A stretch of DNA of 64,000 bases from Streptomyces sp. NBC_01669 (GCF_026339735.1 NZ_JAPEQG010000001.1:8927001-8991000); one strand, 5' to 3'; counted from the stretch's first letter, positions 8,263-17,282 are shown. Numbers and translations are program-made. Notes: generated by a model from the sequence alone, not told the origin.

Positions 8263-8398
8263 CATGCATCCGCCACGCGTTGCTTCTTGCTGCGGTGGCG
8301 GGTTGCCGCGCCAATGGTGGACCGGCGGATGAATGCCATCCGCTGTCGACCGGGAACCAGTGCACGGGTCGACCCCAGCTCTACATGGGAGTCACACG

Positions 8399-11300
8399 TT
8401 GCCCACTTTGAGGCAATCGAGACCAGTCGCGCGGAGGATATCCGCGCGGTTGGCCGTACTGACCGCGGTGGCCGTGGCCGTCATGGGGGCGGGCTTTCCC
8501 GCCGCCCAGGCCGCCACGGACAGCGCGGCCGCGGCTTCGGGCACCTCCGCATCAGCGGCCGGTCCTGGGGTGGAGCAGGTCTGCAGCACGCCCAAGAAGG
8601 GCGAGTTCAGCTGCTTCGCCCTGCGTCGTACCGACATCAAGGGCGTCAAGGGCGTCCAGTTGGCGGCCGCCGCACCGAGCGGCTTCGGCCCCGCTGATCT
8701 GCAGAGCGCCTACAACCTGCCGGCGGACGGTGGCGCGGGCCAGACGATAGCCATCGTCGACGCCTACGACAATCCGAACGCCGAGGCGGACCTGGCTGTC
8801 TACCGCCAGCAGTACGGCCTGTCCCCGTGCACCACCGCCAACGGCTGTTTCCAGAAGGTCGACCAGCGTGGGGGCACCAACTACCCGGCCCCGAACGCAG
8901 GCTGGGCGGGCGAGATATCGCTGGACCTTGACATGGTCTCCGCGGCCGCCCCCAATGCCCACATCCTTCTCGTCGAGGCCGACAGCGCCGGCTTCGCGGA
9001 CATGGGTGCGGCCGTCGACCAGGCCGTTGCCATGGGCGCCAAGTACGTGTCCAACTCCTACGGCACCAACTACACCAGCACGCCGGGCAGTGGCGAGGAC
9101 TCGTCCGAGCTCCTGCTGGACGCCCACTACAACCACCCGGGTGTCGCCGTGGTGGCCTCCTCCGGCGACAGTGGCTATGGCGTCTCCTACCCGGCGGCCT
9201 CGCAGTATGTGACCGCGATCGGCGGCACCGCCCTGAAGCGGGACACCGCCACCAGCCGCGGCTGGTCCGAGTCGGTGTGGAACAACGTTTCAGGCGGCAC
9301 GGGCTCGGGCTGCTCGCTGTACGAGCCCAAGCCGGCCTTCCAGACCGACACCGGCTGCCGCAAGCGGTCCGTCGCTGATGTGGCCGCGGTCGCCGACCCG
9401 GCCACCGGGGTCGCGGTGTACCACACCTACGGCGGCTCCGGCTGGGCCGTCTACGGCGGCACCAGCGCCTCGGCGCCGATCATCGCGGGCGTGTACGCGA
9501 CCGCAGGCACCCCCGTCACGGGCAGCTACCCCAACTCGTACCCCTACCAGAACTCCCAGAACCCGTCGGCGCTCAACGACGTGACGACGGGCGCCAACGG
9601 CAGCTGCAACCCGGGCTACTTCTGCACCGCCGGTCCCGGGTACGACGGCCCGACCGGCCTGGGCACGCCCAACGGCACCGCAGCGTTCCGCAGCGGCCCG
9701 CACGGCAAGGTCTCCGGAACCGTCACCGACACCTCCGGCGCGGCCCTGTCCGGCGTCTCCATCGCCGCCGGCGACTACCGCGCGACCACCGACGCCAAGG
9801 GCCACTACAGCCTGGTCGTGCCGCCCGGCACCTATGACGTCACCGCCTCCGCCTACGGCTACGCGACCAAGAAGACCACCGGGGTCACCGTCCTCGACGG
9901 CGGCACCCTGAACGCCGACTTCGCCCTGGCCGTGGTGCCCAGCCGGACCGTCACCGGCAAGGTGACCGACGGCTCGGGCCACGGCTGGCCACTGTACGCC
10001 AAGATCACCGTCGACGGTGTGCCAGGCGCACCGCTGCACACCGACCCGTACACCGGCGCGTACAGTATCGAGCTGCCGCAGGACAGCACCTACACCCTGC
10101 ACATCGACGCCCAGTACCCCGGCTACCAGCCCGTCACCAAGCAAGTGACCGTCGGCGGCTCGGCGCAGACCGTGGACGTCGCCGTCCCGGTGGACGCAAA
10201 GGCGGCCAGGGCCCCCGGCTACGCGGTCAAGCTGACCGGCCCGACCGAGCCCTTCGACTCCACCACGTCCGCTCCCGAGGGCTGGAGCGTCGTCAACGCC
10301 GATGGCACCACCGGCGGCTGGGAGTTCGGCGACCCGGGCAAGCGGGGCAACAGGACCGGCGGCTCCGGCGGATTCGCCGTAGTCGACAGCTACTACTACG
10401 GCAGCGGCAAGAAGCAGGACAGCTCGCTGCTGTCGCCGGTCTTCGACCTGACCGGCTACGCCGACCCCAAGGTCGCCTTCGACACCCAATTCCTGACATT
10501 CGGCCAAGGCCTGACCGCCGACATCGACGTCACCACCGACGGCGGTGCCACCTGGACCAACGTCTGGAAGCGCACCGCCACCCTGACCGGCCCGAGCCAC
10601 GTCGAGGTCCCGCTGACCGCCTACGCCGGGAAGTCCGGTGTGCAGCTGCGGTTCCACTTCACGGGCTCGGGCTACTGGTGGGCGCTCGACAACGTGTTTG
10701 TCGGTCAGCGCACCTACGAGCCTGTCCCCGGCGGCCTGGTCGCCGGTACCGTGACCGACGCCAACACCGGTGAGGCCATCGTCGGCGCCACCGTGGTCAA
10801 CGGCGACGCCCCGCAGGAGAAGGCCATCACGGCCGCCACCCCGGACGACCCGGCGCTCGGCGACGGCTTCTACTGGATGTTCACCACCAAGACCGGCGAC
10901 CACGCCTTCACCGCCTCCAGGCCCTACTACTCCGACCTGGCCAAGACGGTGAACGTCGCCCCGGACAGCACCACCCAGGCCGCCTTCGCCCTCAAGGCAG
11001 GCCGGCTCACCATCACCCCAGGATCCGTCAACAAGACCCTTGACTGGGGCAAGCAGACCACGCAGGACCTGACGGTGAAGAACACCGGCGGGGCACCCGC
11101 CACCCTCACCCTGGGCGAGCAGTCGGGCGGTTTCCACATGCAGGCCGCCGGAGGTGCGCCGCTCAACCTGGTGAAGGGCACCTTCTCGCCACTGGCCACC
11201 AAGGCCGACAAGGGCACCGGGACGCAGGCCCGGGCGAGCGCGGCGACCGCCAACGCGGGTGGCGATGCCTGGCAGCTGGCGGCCACCCTGCCGACCGGCC

Positions 11301-12598
11301 TGCAGGACAACGCGGTGGACGCCGGTGGCGGCAAGCTCTACTCCGCCTTCGGCTACACCGGTAGCGAGGACACCAACGCGCTGTACGCCTACGACCCCGG
11401 CACCGGCTCCTGGTCCCAGCTGGCCTCCGCGGCCGACACCCGCAGGGCCCCGGCCCACGGCTTCATCGGCGGCAAGCTGTACGCGGTCGGCGGCTGGGGC
11501 GTCTCCGGCAGCCCCGACGCCAAGCTCGAAGTCTATGACCCGGCCTCGAACGCCTGGACCACCAAGGCCCCCTCGCCCAAGCCGTACGCCGGTTCGGGCA
11601 GCGCGGTGCTCGACGGCAAGCTGTACGTCGTCGGCGGCTGCGCCACCAGTTCCTGCGGCACCAAGGACGTCACCGTCTACGACCCCACGTCCGACAGCTG
11701 GTCGCAGATCGCGCCCTACCCGGAGCCGGTCTCCTGGGCGGCGTGCGGCGGCATCGGCGTCAAGCTCTACTGCGCCGGCGGCGTGACCGACACCGCCTCT
11801 GTGAAGCATGCTTACGTCTACGACCCGGCGTACGACAGCTGGTCTGCCATCGCCGACCTGCCCATCGACCTGTGGGGCTCGGCGTACAGCTCGGCCAACG
11901 GCCTGCTGCTGACCTCCGGCGGCGTCACCGCACAGGGCGTCACCAACCAGGGCTTCGCCTTCGACCCGCGCACCGGCAGCTGGACCGCCCTGCCCAACGC
12001 CAACCTCGGCGTCTACCGTGCCGGCGGCGCCGCCGGCTTCTACAAGGTCGGCGGCAGCCCCGGCGGCAGCGTGACGCCGGTGGGCATCGTCGAGGTGCTG
12101 CCCGGCTACGACCAGGTGGGCTCCTGGGACGTCAGCTGGCTGTCCACCTCCCAGCAGAAGGTGACGCTCCAGCCCGGGGCGAGTACCACGGTCACGGTCA
12201 CCCTGAACGCTTCGGTCCCCGAGATCACCCAGCCCGGCGACTACACTGCCGCGCTGACCGCCCGGACCGACACTCCGTACCAGAGCCCCGAGATCGACGT
12301 GACCATGCACGTCAACCCGCCGGCCAGCTGGGGCAAGTACGCCGGCACCGTGCTGGGCGCCGACGGCAAGGGCGGCACCGTGCCGCTCGCCGGGGCCACG
12401 GTCCAGATCAACGGCTCGGCGGCGAGCTACACGGTGCGGACGGCCAAGGACGGCACCTTCGCCCTGTGGCTGGACAGCCGCAACAACCCGCTCACCGTGA
12501 CCGCGTTCAAGGACGGCTACCAGTCGATCACCACCAGTGTGAAGATCAAGAAGGGTGAGACGACGACCGGCAACTTCACGCTGAAGAAGGCCTCCTGA
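8399..12598 (+). CDS. Secreted S53 (sedolisin) serine peptidase with Kelch and regulatory-like repeats
   Basis: A 1399-residue exported protease. TTG 8399 follows GGGAG at a suitable distance and gives a perfect signal peptide (basic start, LAVLTAVAVAVMGAG, cleavage after QAA); ATG 8333 is an alternative. The S53 catalytic set is visible: E172 and D176 in GEISLDLDM, oxyanion D257 in SSGDSG and S356 in GGTSASAP, plus the calcium-site end GYDGPTGLGTPNG. There is no obvious long propeptide. Then come carboxypeptidase-regulatory-like repeats (GTVTDTSGAALSGV...), a jelly-roll region resembling a MAM/concanavalin fold, a Kelch beta-propeller (repeated GGKLYAVGGW / YDPASNAW) and a last regulatory repeat. 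Expected to digest extracellular protein at acidic pH. Confidence 0.9.
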   Translation: MPTLRQSRPVARRISARLAVLTAVAVAVMGAGFPAAQAATDSAAAASGTSASAAGPGVEQVCSTPKKGEFSCFALRRTDIKGVKGVQLAAAAPSGFGPADLQSAYNLPADGGAGQTIAIVDAYDNPNAEADLAVYRQQYGLSPCTTANGCFQKVDQRGGTNYPAPNAGWAGEISLDLDMVSAAAPNAHILLVEADSAGFADMGAAVDQAVAMGAKYVSNSYGTNYTSTPGSGEDSSELLLDAHYNHPGVAVVASSGDSGYGVSYPAASQYVTAIGGTALKRDTATSRGWSESVWNNVSGGTGSGCSLYEPKPAFQTDTGCRKRSVADVAAVADPATGVAVYHTYGGSGWAVYGGTSASAPIIAGVYATAGTPVTGSYPNSYPYQNSQNPSALNDVTTGANGSCNPGYFCTAGPGYDGPTGLGTPNGTAAFRSGPHGKVSGTVTDTSGAALSGVSIAAGDYRATTDAKGHYSLVVPPGTYDVTASAYGYATKKTTGVTVLDGGTLNADFALAVVPSRTVTGKVTDGSGHGWPLYAKITVDGVPGAPLHTDPYTGAYSIELPQDSTYTLHIDAQYPGYQPVTKQVTVGGSAQTVDVAVPVDAKAARAPGYAVKLTGPTEPFDSTTSAPEGWSVVNADGTTGGWEFGDPGKRGNRTGGSGGFAVVDSYYYGSGKKQDSSLLSPVFDLTGYADPKVAFDTQFLTFGQGLTADIDVTTDGGATWTNVWKRTATLTGPSHVEVPLTAYAGKSGVQLRFHFTGSGYWWALDNVFVGQRTYEPVPGGLVAGTVTDANTGEAIVGATVVNGDAPQEKAITAATPDDPALGDGFYWMFTTKTGDHAFTASRPYYSDLAKTVNVAPDSTTQAAFALKAGRLTITPGSVNKTLDWGKQTTQDLTVKNTGGAPATLTLGEQSGGFHMQAAGGAPLNLVKGTFSPLATKADKGTGTQARASAATANAGGDAWQLAATLPTGLQDNAVDAGGGKLYSAFGYTGSEDTNALYAYDPGTGSWSQLASAADTRRAPAHGFIGGKLYAVGGWGVSGSPDAKLEVYDPASNAWTTKAPSPKPYAGSGSAVLDGKLYVVGGCATSSCGTKDVTVYDPTSDSWSQIAPYPEPVSWAACGGIGVKLYCAGGVTDTASVKHAYVYDPAYDSWSAIADLPIDLWGSAYSSANGLLLTSGGVTAQGVTNQGFAFDPRTGSWTALPNANLGVYRAGGAAGFYKVGGSPGGSVTPVGIVEVLPGYDQVGSWDVSWLSTSQQKVTLQPGASTTVTVTLNASVPEITQPGDYTAALTARTDTPYQSPEIDVTMHVNPPASWGKYAGTVLGADGKGGTVPLAGATVQINGSAASYTVRTAKDGTFALWLDSRNNPLTVTAFKDGYQSITTSVKIKKGETTTGNFTLKKAS

Positions 12599-12613
12599 CC
12601 GTGTCCCTCTGAC

Positions 12614-12649
12614 CCACGCGGGCCGGTCCTCCGGGACCGGCCCGCGTGG
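12614..12649 (+). terminator. Strong hairpin after the S53 peptidase
   Basis: Two 16-bp perfect arms (CCACGCGGGCCGGTCC and its complement) around the loop TCCG lie 15 bp after the peptidase stop. It lacks a T run, as is common for Streptomyces terminators. Confidence 0.85.
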
Positions 12650-12701
12650 CACTCAGATGCCAACCGTCGTCCAGGAAAGAGGGGGGTACCGCTGGCAGTT
12701 C

Positions 12702-12762
12702 ACGGAAACGCATGCGGCCACGGCTGGGCAATATGGTGATGGTTAACCGGTAAAGTCCTATT
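12702..12762 (+). repeat. 61-bp imperfect direct repeat, copy 2
   Basis: Matches 8176-8236 at about 82 percent without gaps. The copy ends one base before the left end of the IS at 12764, so the insertion sits exactly at the repeat boundary. Confidence 0.75.
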
Positions 12763-12851
12763 AAGTAGCTGTTGTCTTTCCGATCTTGAGAGATGCGCGT
12801 CGAACGGGAGTCCCGATCGGGTGGTCGCGGGGCGTTTGGTGCATACAGGTG

Positions 12852-12905
12852 GGGCCTCCTGAACAGCTCGTTGGTGTCGAATCACCGAGCAACATCAGGA
12901 GGCCC
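12852..12905 (+). promoter_or_regulatory. Inverted repeat masking the transposase ribosome-binding site
   Basis: GGGCCTCCTGA (12852-12862) is the exact complement of TCAGGAGGCCC (12895-12905). The second arm contains the AGGAGG Shine-Dalgarno sequence of the transposase. A transcript entering from outside would fold and hide the site, whereas one starting inside the hairpin would not. The same repeat survives in the 7836 remnant. Confidence 0.7.
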
Positions 12906-12907
12906 TG

Positions 12908-13825
12908 GTGCCGCAGTGTTCCGTGTCGATGGCCGGGCAGTCCAGTTTGGTCGCCCTGGAGTGTGACTGTCTGGCTCACCGGTTCGGAAACGCCGCCGAC
13001 AACGGGGCCCGGCAGCCGCGTTATCCGACGGACATGACGGACGAGGAGTGGGCTGTTGTCCGTCCTTTGCTGCCGGTGCCGGGCTGGCTGCGGGGCCGGG
13101 GAGGCCAGCCGGAGGCGTACTGCCACCGGGCGATGCTGGACGCGGTCCGCTACCTGGTCGACAACGGCATCAAGTGGCGGGCGATGCCCGTCGATTTCCC
13201 GCCGTGGGACCGGGTGTATGCGTTCTTCCGCCGCTGGCGTGACCACGTACTGGTGAAGGAGTTCCACGACCGGCTGCGCGCGCGGGTCCGCGAGCAGGAG
13301 GGGCGGGACGCGGAGCCGACGGCCGGGGTGATCGACTCGCAGTCGGTCAAGGCGGACGCCGTGGTGGGCACCGACAGCCGTGGCTTCGACGGCGGAAAGC
13401 TGATCAACGGCCGTAAGCGGCACGTCGTGGTCGACACGCTCGGACTGCTGCTGGGTGTGATCGTCACCGCGGCGGACACCGGCGACCGCACCGCAGCCCA
13501 GGTGCTGCTGCGACAGGTCGCCGACGCGCACCACCGGCTGGCCCTGGTCTGGGCCGATGGCGGCTACACCGGCAGCCTCATCGAGTACTGCCTCGCCGCG
13601 CTCGCCCTGGTCCTGGCGATCGTCAAACGCAGCGACGACATGCGCGGCTTCGTGGTGCTGCCCAAGCGGTGGATCGTCGAACGCCTCTTCGCGTGGCTGA
13701 TGCGCACCCGCCGCCTGGCACGCGACTACGAACGCCGCACCACCAGCGCCGAGGCGATGGCCTACTGGTCGATGACCCTGCTCATGACCCGCCGCCTGGC
13801 CCGGCCACACCCGCAGCGGGCGTGA
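12908..13825 (+). CDS. IS5-family transposase
   Basis: A 305-residue DDE transposase starting at GTG 12908, five bases after AGGAGG. The N-terminal DUF4096-like region (PTDMTDEEWAVVRPLLPVP) is followed by catalytic D in GVIDSQSVK, D in VWADGGYTG and E in WIVERLFAW, with the final R-R-LARDYER motif. The reading frame is complete. Its last 44 bp overlap the passenger gene on the other strand. Confidence 0.95.
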   Translation: MPQCSVSMAGQSSLVALECDCLAHRFGNAADNGARQPRYPTDMTDEEWAVVRPLLPVPGWLRGRGGQPEAYCHRAMLDAVRYLVDNGIKWRAMPVDFPPWDRVYAFFRRWRDHVLVKEFHDRLRARVREQEGRDAEPTAGVIDSQSVKADAVVGTDSRGFDGGKLINGRKRHVVVDTLGLLLGVIVTAADTGDRTAAQVLLRQVADAHHRLALVWADGGYTGSLIEYCLAALALVLAIVKRSDDMRGFVVLPKRWIVERLFAWLMRTRRLARDYERRTTSAEAMAYWSMTLLMTRRLARPHPQRA

Positions 13826-14333
13826 ACCGGCCCGGTGCGGGCTCGGCCAGCCAGCCGCGGGCAACCAGGCGTTTCGCCTTCGACCGCAGCGCCTCCACCC
13901 GCGCCGGCACCGGATCCATACCGAACGCTACGGCCATCTCCTGGCAGGTCAGCGGCCCTTGACCGAGCCGGCACCGGTCCGCGAGCAATTCCAGGATGCG
14001 CTGGTAGTCCACCGACAGCACCGACCGGGCCAGCCCCTCACGCCACACCGGCATCTGCGACTTCGTCTTCGCCGCCTCCGGCACCTGCGCGGTCTTTCCA
14101 GTCTGCTCCTCGGCAGCCGTCACGGTCAGGTCGGCCCGGGCGTGGTCCTGCCCGGTCTCGTCCGCCGGGGCCAGCACTTCGCCGACCCGCAAGCGGGCGA
14201 TGGCCCACTCCTGCCATTCCCGCTCGGCCACGGCCAGTTCGGCCTGGATACGGTCGGCCTCCTCCCGCAGCTCGTCCACGCGACGGCGAGCACCCAGCTC
14301 ACGCTTTTCCAACAACCCAACCACCGACGGCAT
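13782..14333 (-). CDS. IS passenger protein of unknown function (coiled coil plus possible winged helix)
   Basis: A 183-residue protein starting at ATG 14333, which follows CGGGAGGTCGTGG. Residues 1-45 are a charged amphipathic coil (KRELGARRRVDELREEADRI). A linker follows, then a C-terminal region reading LSVDYQRILELLADRCRLGQ and LTCQEMAVAFGMDPVPARVE, which looks like a small winged-helix DNA-binding domain. It lies wholly inside the IS ends and converges with the transposase. It could be a target-selection or regulatory partner of the transposase, or unrelated cargo. No family name can be given. Confidence 0.7.
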   Translation of the reverse strand: MPSVVGLLEKRELGARRRVDELREEADRIQAELAVAEREWQEWAIARLRVGEVLAPADETGQDHARADLTVTAAEEQTGKTAQVPEAAKTKSQMPVWREGLARSVLSVDYQRILELLADRCRLGQGPLTCQEMAVAFGMDPVPARVEALRSKAKRLVARGWLAEPAPGRFTPAAGVAGPGGGS

Positions 14334-14478
14334 CCACGACCTCCCGGGGAGCGACACAACCACAGGCCACTACTCCCACAGGACCTCCCGCCCTACGCCC
14401 GACCAGCGGAAACGCAGCCCTCAAGTCCGGAAAGACAACAGCTACTGAGGGCCGAGGGGTGAAACTCCCCTCGGCTAC

Positions 14479-14640
14479 TCGGCGTTGGCGGCCTGCCTGC
14501 TCGTCGTGACGAGACGGCCAGTGGTCGTGAACGTGCCGGGTCTACAGGCGAGTTGGCGCTCGAGTGCGGTTTCGAGGTTGGTCTCCGAGCAGTACCCGGC
14601 GTCGGCCAGGGCCAGCTTGGGCGAACGTTGCCTGATGCGG
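14479..14640 (-). pseudogene. Transposase fragment
   Basis: Reverse translation gives PKLALADAGYCSETNLETAL followed by ERQLACRPGTFTTTGRL. The ADAGYCSE-NL block is the second catalytic Asp region of IS1182/IS4-like DDE transposases. No start or first catalytic region remains, and homology stops where the next pseudogene begins. Confidence 0.55.
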
Positions 14641-15136
14641 CACTGGACATCGCGGTGCTCGTTGGGGATGGCGGCGAGACCTATCGGGAGACGTTCGGTT
14701 CGAAGGGCGCCTTGCGGAGCTCTACATCCACGCCCGTGCCGGTCTCGGGGAACTCTTCGCCGCAGACGTCGCCTCGCGTCGTGGTGTGCTGCAGAGCATG
14801 TATGCCACCGGCCTGGTCCTGGTCGACATCGGCGGAGAGGCCGGGCGTGCCCGGGCGCAGGCCGAGGCCGACCTCCGCAACGGTCCGCCGGCGCTGGAGC
14901 CCGAGACGGTCGAGACCGCGAGGTATGGACTGACAGACGCTCTGGATGATCTGGCGGACGCGGACGATCCCTTGGAGAGCCTGGCGGCGGCCGGGGTTGT
15001 CCTCAACGCCGCTGCTGACCTGCTGTTCGACCACCACCGTGCCTGGGCGGGGGCGCACATCGTGGTCTCTTCGTCGCCGAGGCTCCCGGCCCTCGGGACC
15101 CTTCGCCGACATGGGCATTCACATACGCCCCATTGA
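14636..15136 (+). pseudogene. Frameshifted nucleotidyltransferase-type protein fragment
   Basis: The frame reads LVGDGGETYRETF, then a frameshift near 14693-14700 leads into RLAELYIHARAGLGELFAAD and SMYATGLVLVDIGGEAGRAR, continuing through DDLADADDPLESLA. This resembles the middle and C-terminal part of Streptomyces nucleotidyltransferase-fold proteins (YR-TF-yEGRLAELyvH pattern). The N-terminal nucleotide-binding GS motif is missing and the C-terminus runs into unrelated sequence. Confidence 0.6.
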
Positions 15137-15218
15137 CCTTTCCTTGACCCTCGGGTCAGCATCATCCGGAACGCCCCCCACGCCAGTCCCACCCGTAACG
15201 TCGTGAGGAGCCCGCCCC

Positions 15219-16478
15219 ATGCGCACCTACCGCAGCACGCGGAACACCCGTCCGCGAGCGATACGCACAGCCGTTGCCACCGTCGCAGCCTCCGCCGCCC
15301 TAGGCACCGTACTGGTCACCTCACCGGCCGCCGCCACCGCCACGGCCGCCGCAAGCGAGCCTGGCAACTGCAAGACCTCCGACGATCCGTCCTGGTCCGG
15401 CTGGACCGACCATAATCAACTCGGCGCCACACTGCTTCAGATCGAGAAGACCAGCAAGGGTCGGGTGCAGGTCGAGGTCGCCGGGCGCACCACCCAGGGA
15501 CGCGAACTGTGGGCCGCGCGAGTCGGCACCGGCCCCCGCGTCCTGATGGTGACCAGCGCCATTCACGGCAACGAGCGCACGGGCACGGAGGCCCTCATCG
15601 GCATCCTCAAGGAGCTCGGTTCGAGCTCTGGTCCGAAGACCGACGAACTCCTCAGCAAAGTCACCCTGGTTGCCATGCCGATGGTGAACCCAGACGGCGG
15701 CGAGCTCAACCGTCGTATCAACGTACGTTCCTGGGACCAGACCGTCGCGCAGTTCCCCCAGCTGGCCGGGGCGCCGCGCGCCTGGTACCACAGCCTCCGC
15801 GGAGACGGCATCGACCAGCCCGGCTATGACCTCAACCGGGACTTCAACCCGGATCTGAACTATGTCCCGCAGGCATCCGACCTCCCCGGCAAGCAGACCG
15901 ACGCCGGCTTCTTCCTCTCCCCCGAGTCGCGCGCGATCCGTGACACGTATGTGAAGATGCGCAACGAGAAGGGATCTGTCGACGCGTTCATCGATCTGCA
16001 CCACATGGGTCCCTGCGAGCGCATCACGGGCGGCCCTCAGGACGGCAAGCTGATCACGGTCTCGCTGGACTATCCGCCGCTCGGTGTGAACGATGGGGCC
16101 AAGTACAAGAAACAGTGGCCGAAGCTGGACCAGGACAAGTCCCGCCGCTATGCGCTCACGGTGGCCAATGGCATCGCCGACGCATACGGAGAGCAGTCGA
16201 GGCTCGCCGCGACCGGCCGCTATCTCCACCCTGACGCGCGCGAATACGCTGGCCAGGGCCGCTCCGCTTTCGCCCTCAACGGAACCGGCACAGTCCTCTT
16301 CGAAGTCCGCGGGCAGCAGGACGACTTGGGACAGCGGCAGCGCGGCATGTTCGTCCAGTCCGTACGTACCGGAGTGGAGTCCCTGATGACGGGCCTGGCC
16401 ACGGGCAGCGCCGACCGGGTCAACGGGGACGACTTCTTCAAGCTGCCGGACTACGGGTGGGAGACCACGGCGGACTGA
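15219..16478 (+). CDS. Secreted M14-family zinc carboxypeptidase
   Basis: A 419-residue exported metallopeptidase that removes C-terminal residues from peptides. A long Sec-type signal (RTAVATVAASAALGTVLVTS) is followed by the mature domain. Zinc ligands are H116 and E119 in AIHGNERTG and H261 in FIDLHHMG; the catalytic Glu is E362 in VLFEVRGQ. The substrate-site RDFNPDLNY and DGGELNRRIN segments are present. ATG 15219 follows GTGAGGAGCC. The gene stands alone. With the S53 peptidase upstream it suggests extracellular protein scavenging. Confidence 0.93.
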   Translation: MRTYRSTRNTRPRAIRTAVATVAASAALGTVLVTSPAAATATAAASEPGNCKTSDDPSWSGWTDHNQLGATLLQIEKTSKGRVQVEVAGRTTQGRELWAARVGTGPRVLMVTSAIHGNERTGTEALIGILKELGSSSGPKTDELLSKVTLVAMPMVNPDGGELNRRINVRSWDQTVAQFPQLAGAPRAWYHSLRGDGIDQPGYDLNRDFNPDLNYVPQASDLPGKQTDAGFFLSPESRAIRDTYVKMRNEKGSVDAFIDLHHMGPCERITGGPQDGKLITVSLDYPPLGVNDGAKYKKQWPKLDQDKSRRYALTVANGIADAYGEQSRLAATGRYLHPDAREYAGQGRSAFALNGTGTVLFEVRGQQDDLGQRQRGMFVQSVRTGVESLMTGLATGSADRVNGDDFFKLPDYGWETTAD

Positions 16479-16559
16479 CCTCGGCGGAACGGGTCCCGTG
16501 CGCAGGCACGTGACCCACGGCAGTGACGCGGCCCGCGGCAGGTTCCCAACCTGCCGCGG

Positions 16560-16845
16560 TTACCGCGTCTGTTGGTTGCCTGCCTGTTCCATGGCGGCCC
16601 GGCCCAGGCGGGTCTGGCAACCTGCTTTGATCTGCATGTCCGTGCTGTATTCGTCGCCGATGTTCATGCGAGCCATGCCGTCGAAGAGGGTCCCCTCGGG
16701 GAAGTCGGCAGAGAGGGCTTCGCCTGGGCCTGCAAGGCTGGGGCTCGTCGGCCTGGGCCGGCTGCGCTGCCGCGCCGCCCAGGACCGCACTCGCGGCGGT
16801 CGTTCCGGAGTATCCGAGCAGGGATCGTCTGGAGATGCTGGACAT
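16560..16845 (-). pseudogene. Frameshifted Tat-exported small protein
   Basis: The gene starts MSSISRRSLLGYSGTTAASA, a clear twin-arginine signal ending in AQPAQADEP. The open frame is then lost and continues one frame over as ALSADFPEGTLFDGMARMNI followed by GDEYSTDMQIKAG. The frameshift lies near 16740. The family is a small secreted Streptomyces protein of unknown role. It is truncated downstream, close to the M14 gene. Confidence 0.55.
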
Positions 16846-16889
16846 GGTTCCCCTCCCTATTCACCGGCCCTGCGGGCGCCTCCTGGGGC

Positions 16890-17282
16890 CGCCGGAAGAT
16901 CGAACGCACCCTGGACGCCCTCCAGGAACTGCCGGAGATCGGCACCGGTGGCCCGGTCGGCTACTACGGCCTGAACATGGGCACCGCGATCGGCATCCTG
17001 CTGACGGCGGCCGAACCCCGGATCACCGCTGCGGTCTTCGGCCTGTTCTGGCCCGACCCGCTTGCCGAGACGGCGAAGCAGATCACCATCCCGATCCAGT
17101 ACGACCTTCAGTGGGACGACGAGCACATCCCCCGCGAAGCCGGCCTCGCCCTGTTCGACGCCTTCGCCTCGAAGGAGAAGACCCTGCACGCCAACGCGGG
17201 CAGCCACAAGGAACTCCCCAGGTTCGAGGCCGACGGCGCAGCCCACTTCTTCGCCCGCCACCTTGTGACGTCACCGGCGTGA
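16890..17282 (+). pseudogene. 5'-truncated alpha/beta hydrolase
   Basis: About 130 C-terminal residues of a dienelactone-hydrolase-like alpha/beta fold: RKIERTLDALQELPEIGTGG, then VGYYGLNMGTAIGILL, LQWDDEHIPREAGLALFDA with the acid Asp, and a late His (NAGSHKELP). The nucleophile elbow, normally G-x-S-x-G, reads GLNMG, so the catalytic serine is replaced by Asn. The first half, including the oxyanion region, is missing. Almost certainly inactive. Confidence 0.65.

Larger units (their letters stand above)
7976..8398. other. Noncoding region upstream of the S53 peptidase
   Basis: No credible gene is seen. The stretch holds a 61-bp sequence repeated downstream of the peptidase (8176-8236) and a palindrome at 8241-8262. 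The peptidase's ribosome-binding site is at its end. A promoter is expected here but no convincing -35/-10 pair could be picked. Confidence 0.6.
12764..14446 (+). mobile_element. IS5-type insertion sequence carrying a passenger gene
   Basis: The ends are inverted: AGTAGCTGTTGTCTTTCCG at 12764 and its complement ending at 14446 (CGGAAAGACAACAGCTACT). The element is 1683 bp, long for an IS5-type element. It contains a DDE transposase (12908-13825) and a convergent second gene (13782-14333). No clear target duplication is seen. A remnant of another copy lies at 7836-7975. Confidence 0.85.

Noticed and set aside
9290..12652. A 1120-codon open frame on the strand opposite the S53 peptidase
   Set aside because: It is a GC-bias shadow: composition is Gly/Val/Arg/Ala-rich low complexity, and the plus strand carries clear catalytic motifs and domains.
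12702..12762. Repeat considered as an att site or CRISPR-like repeat
   Set aside because: Only two imperfect copies 4.5 kb apart, no integrase next to them and no spacer array.
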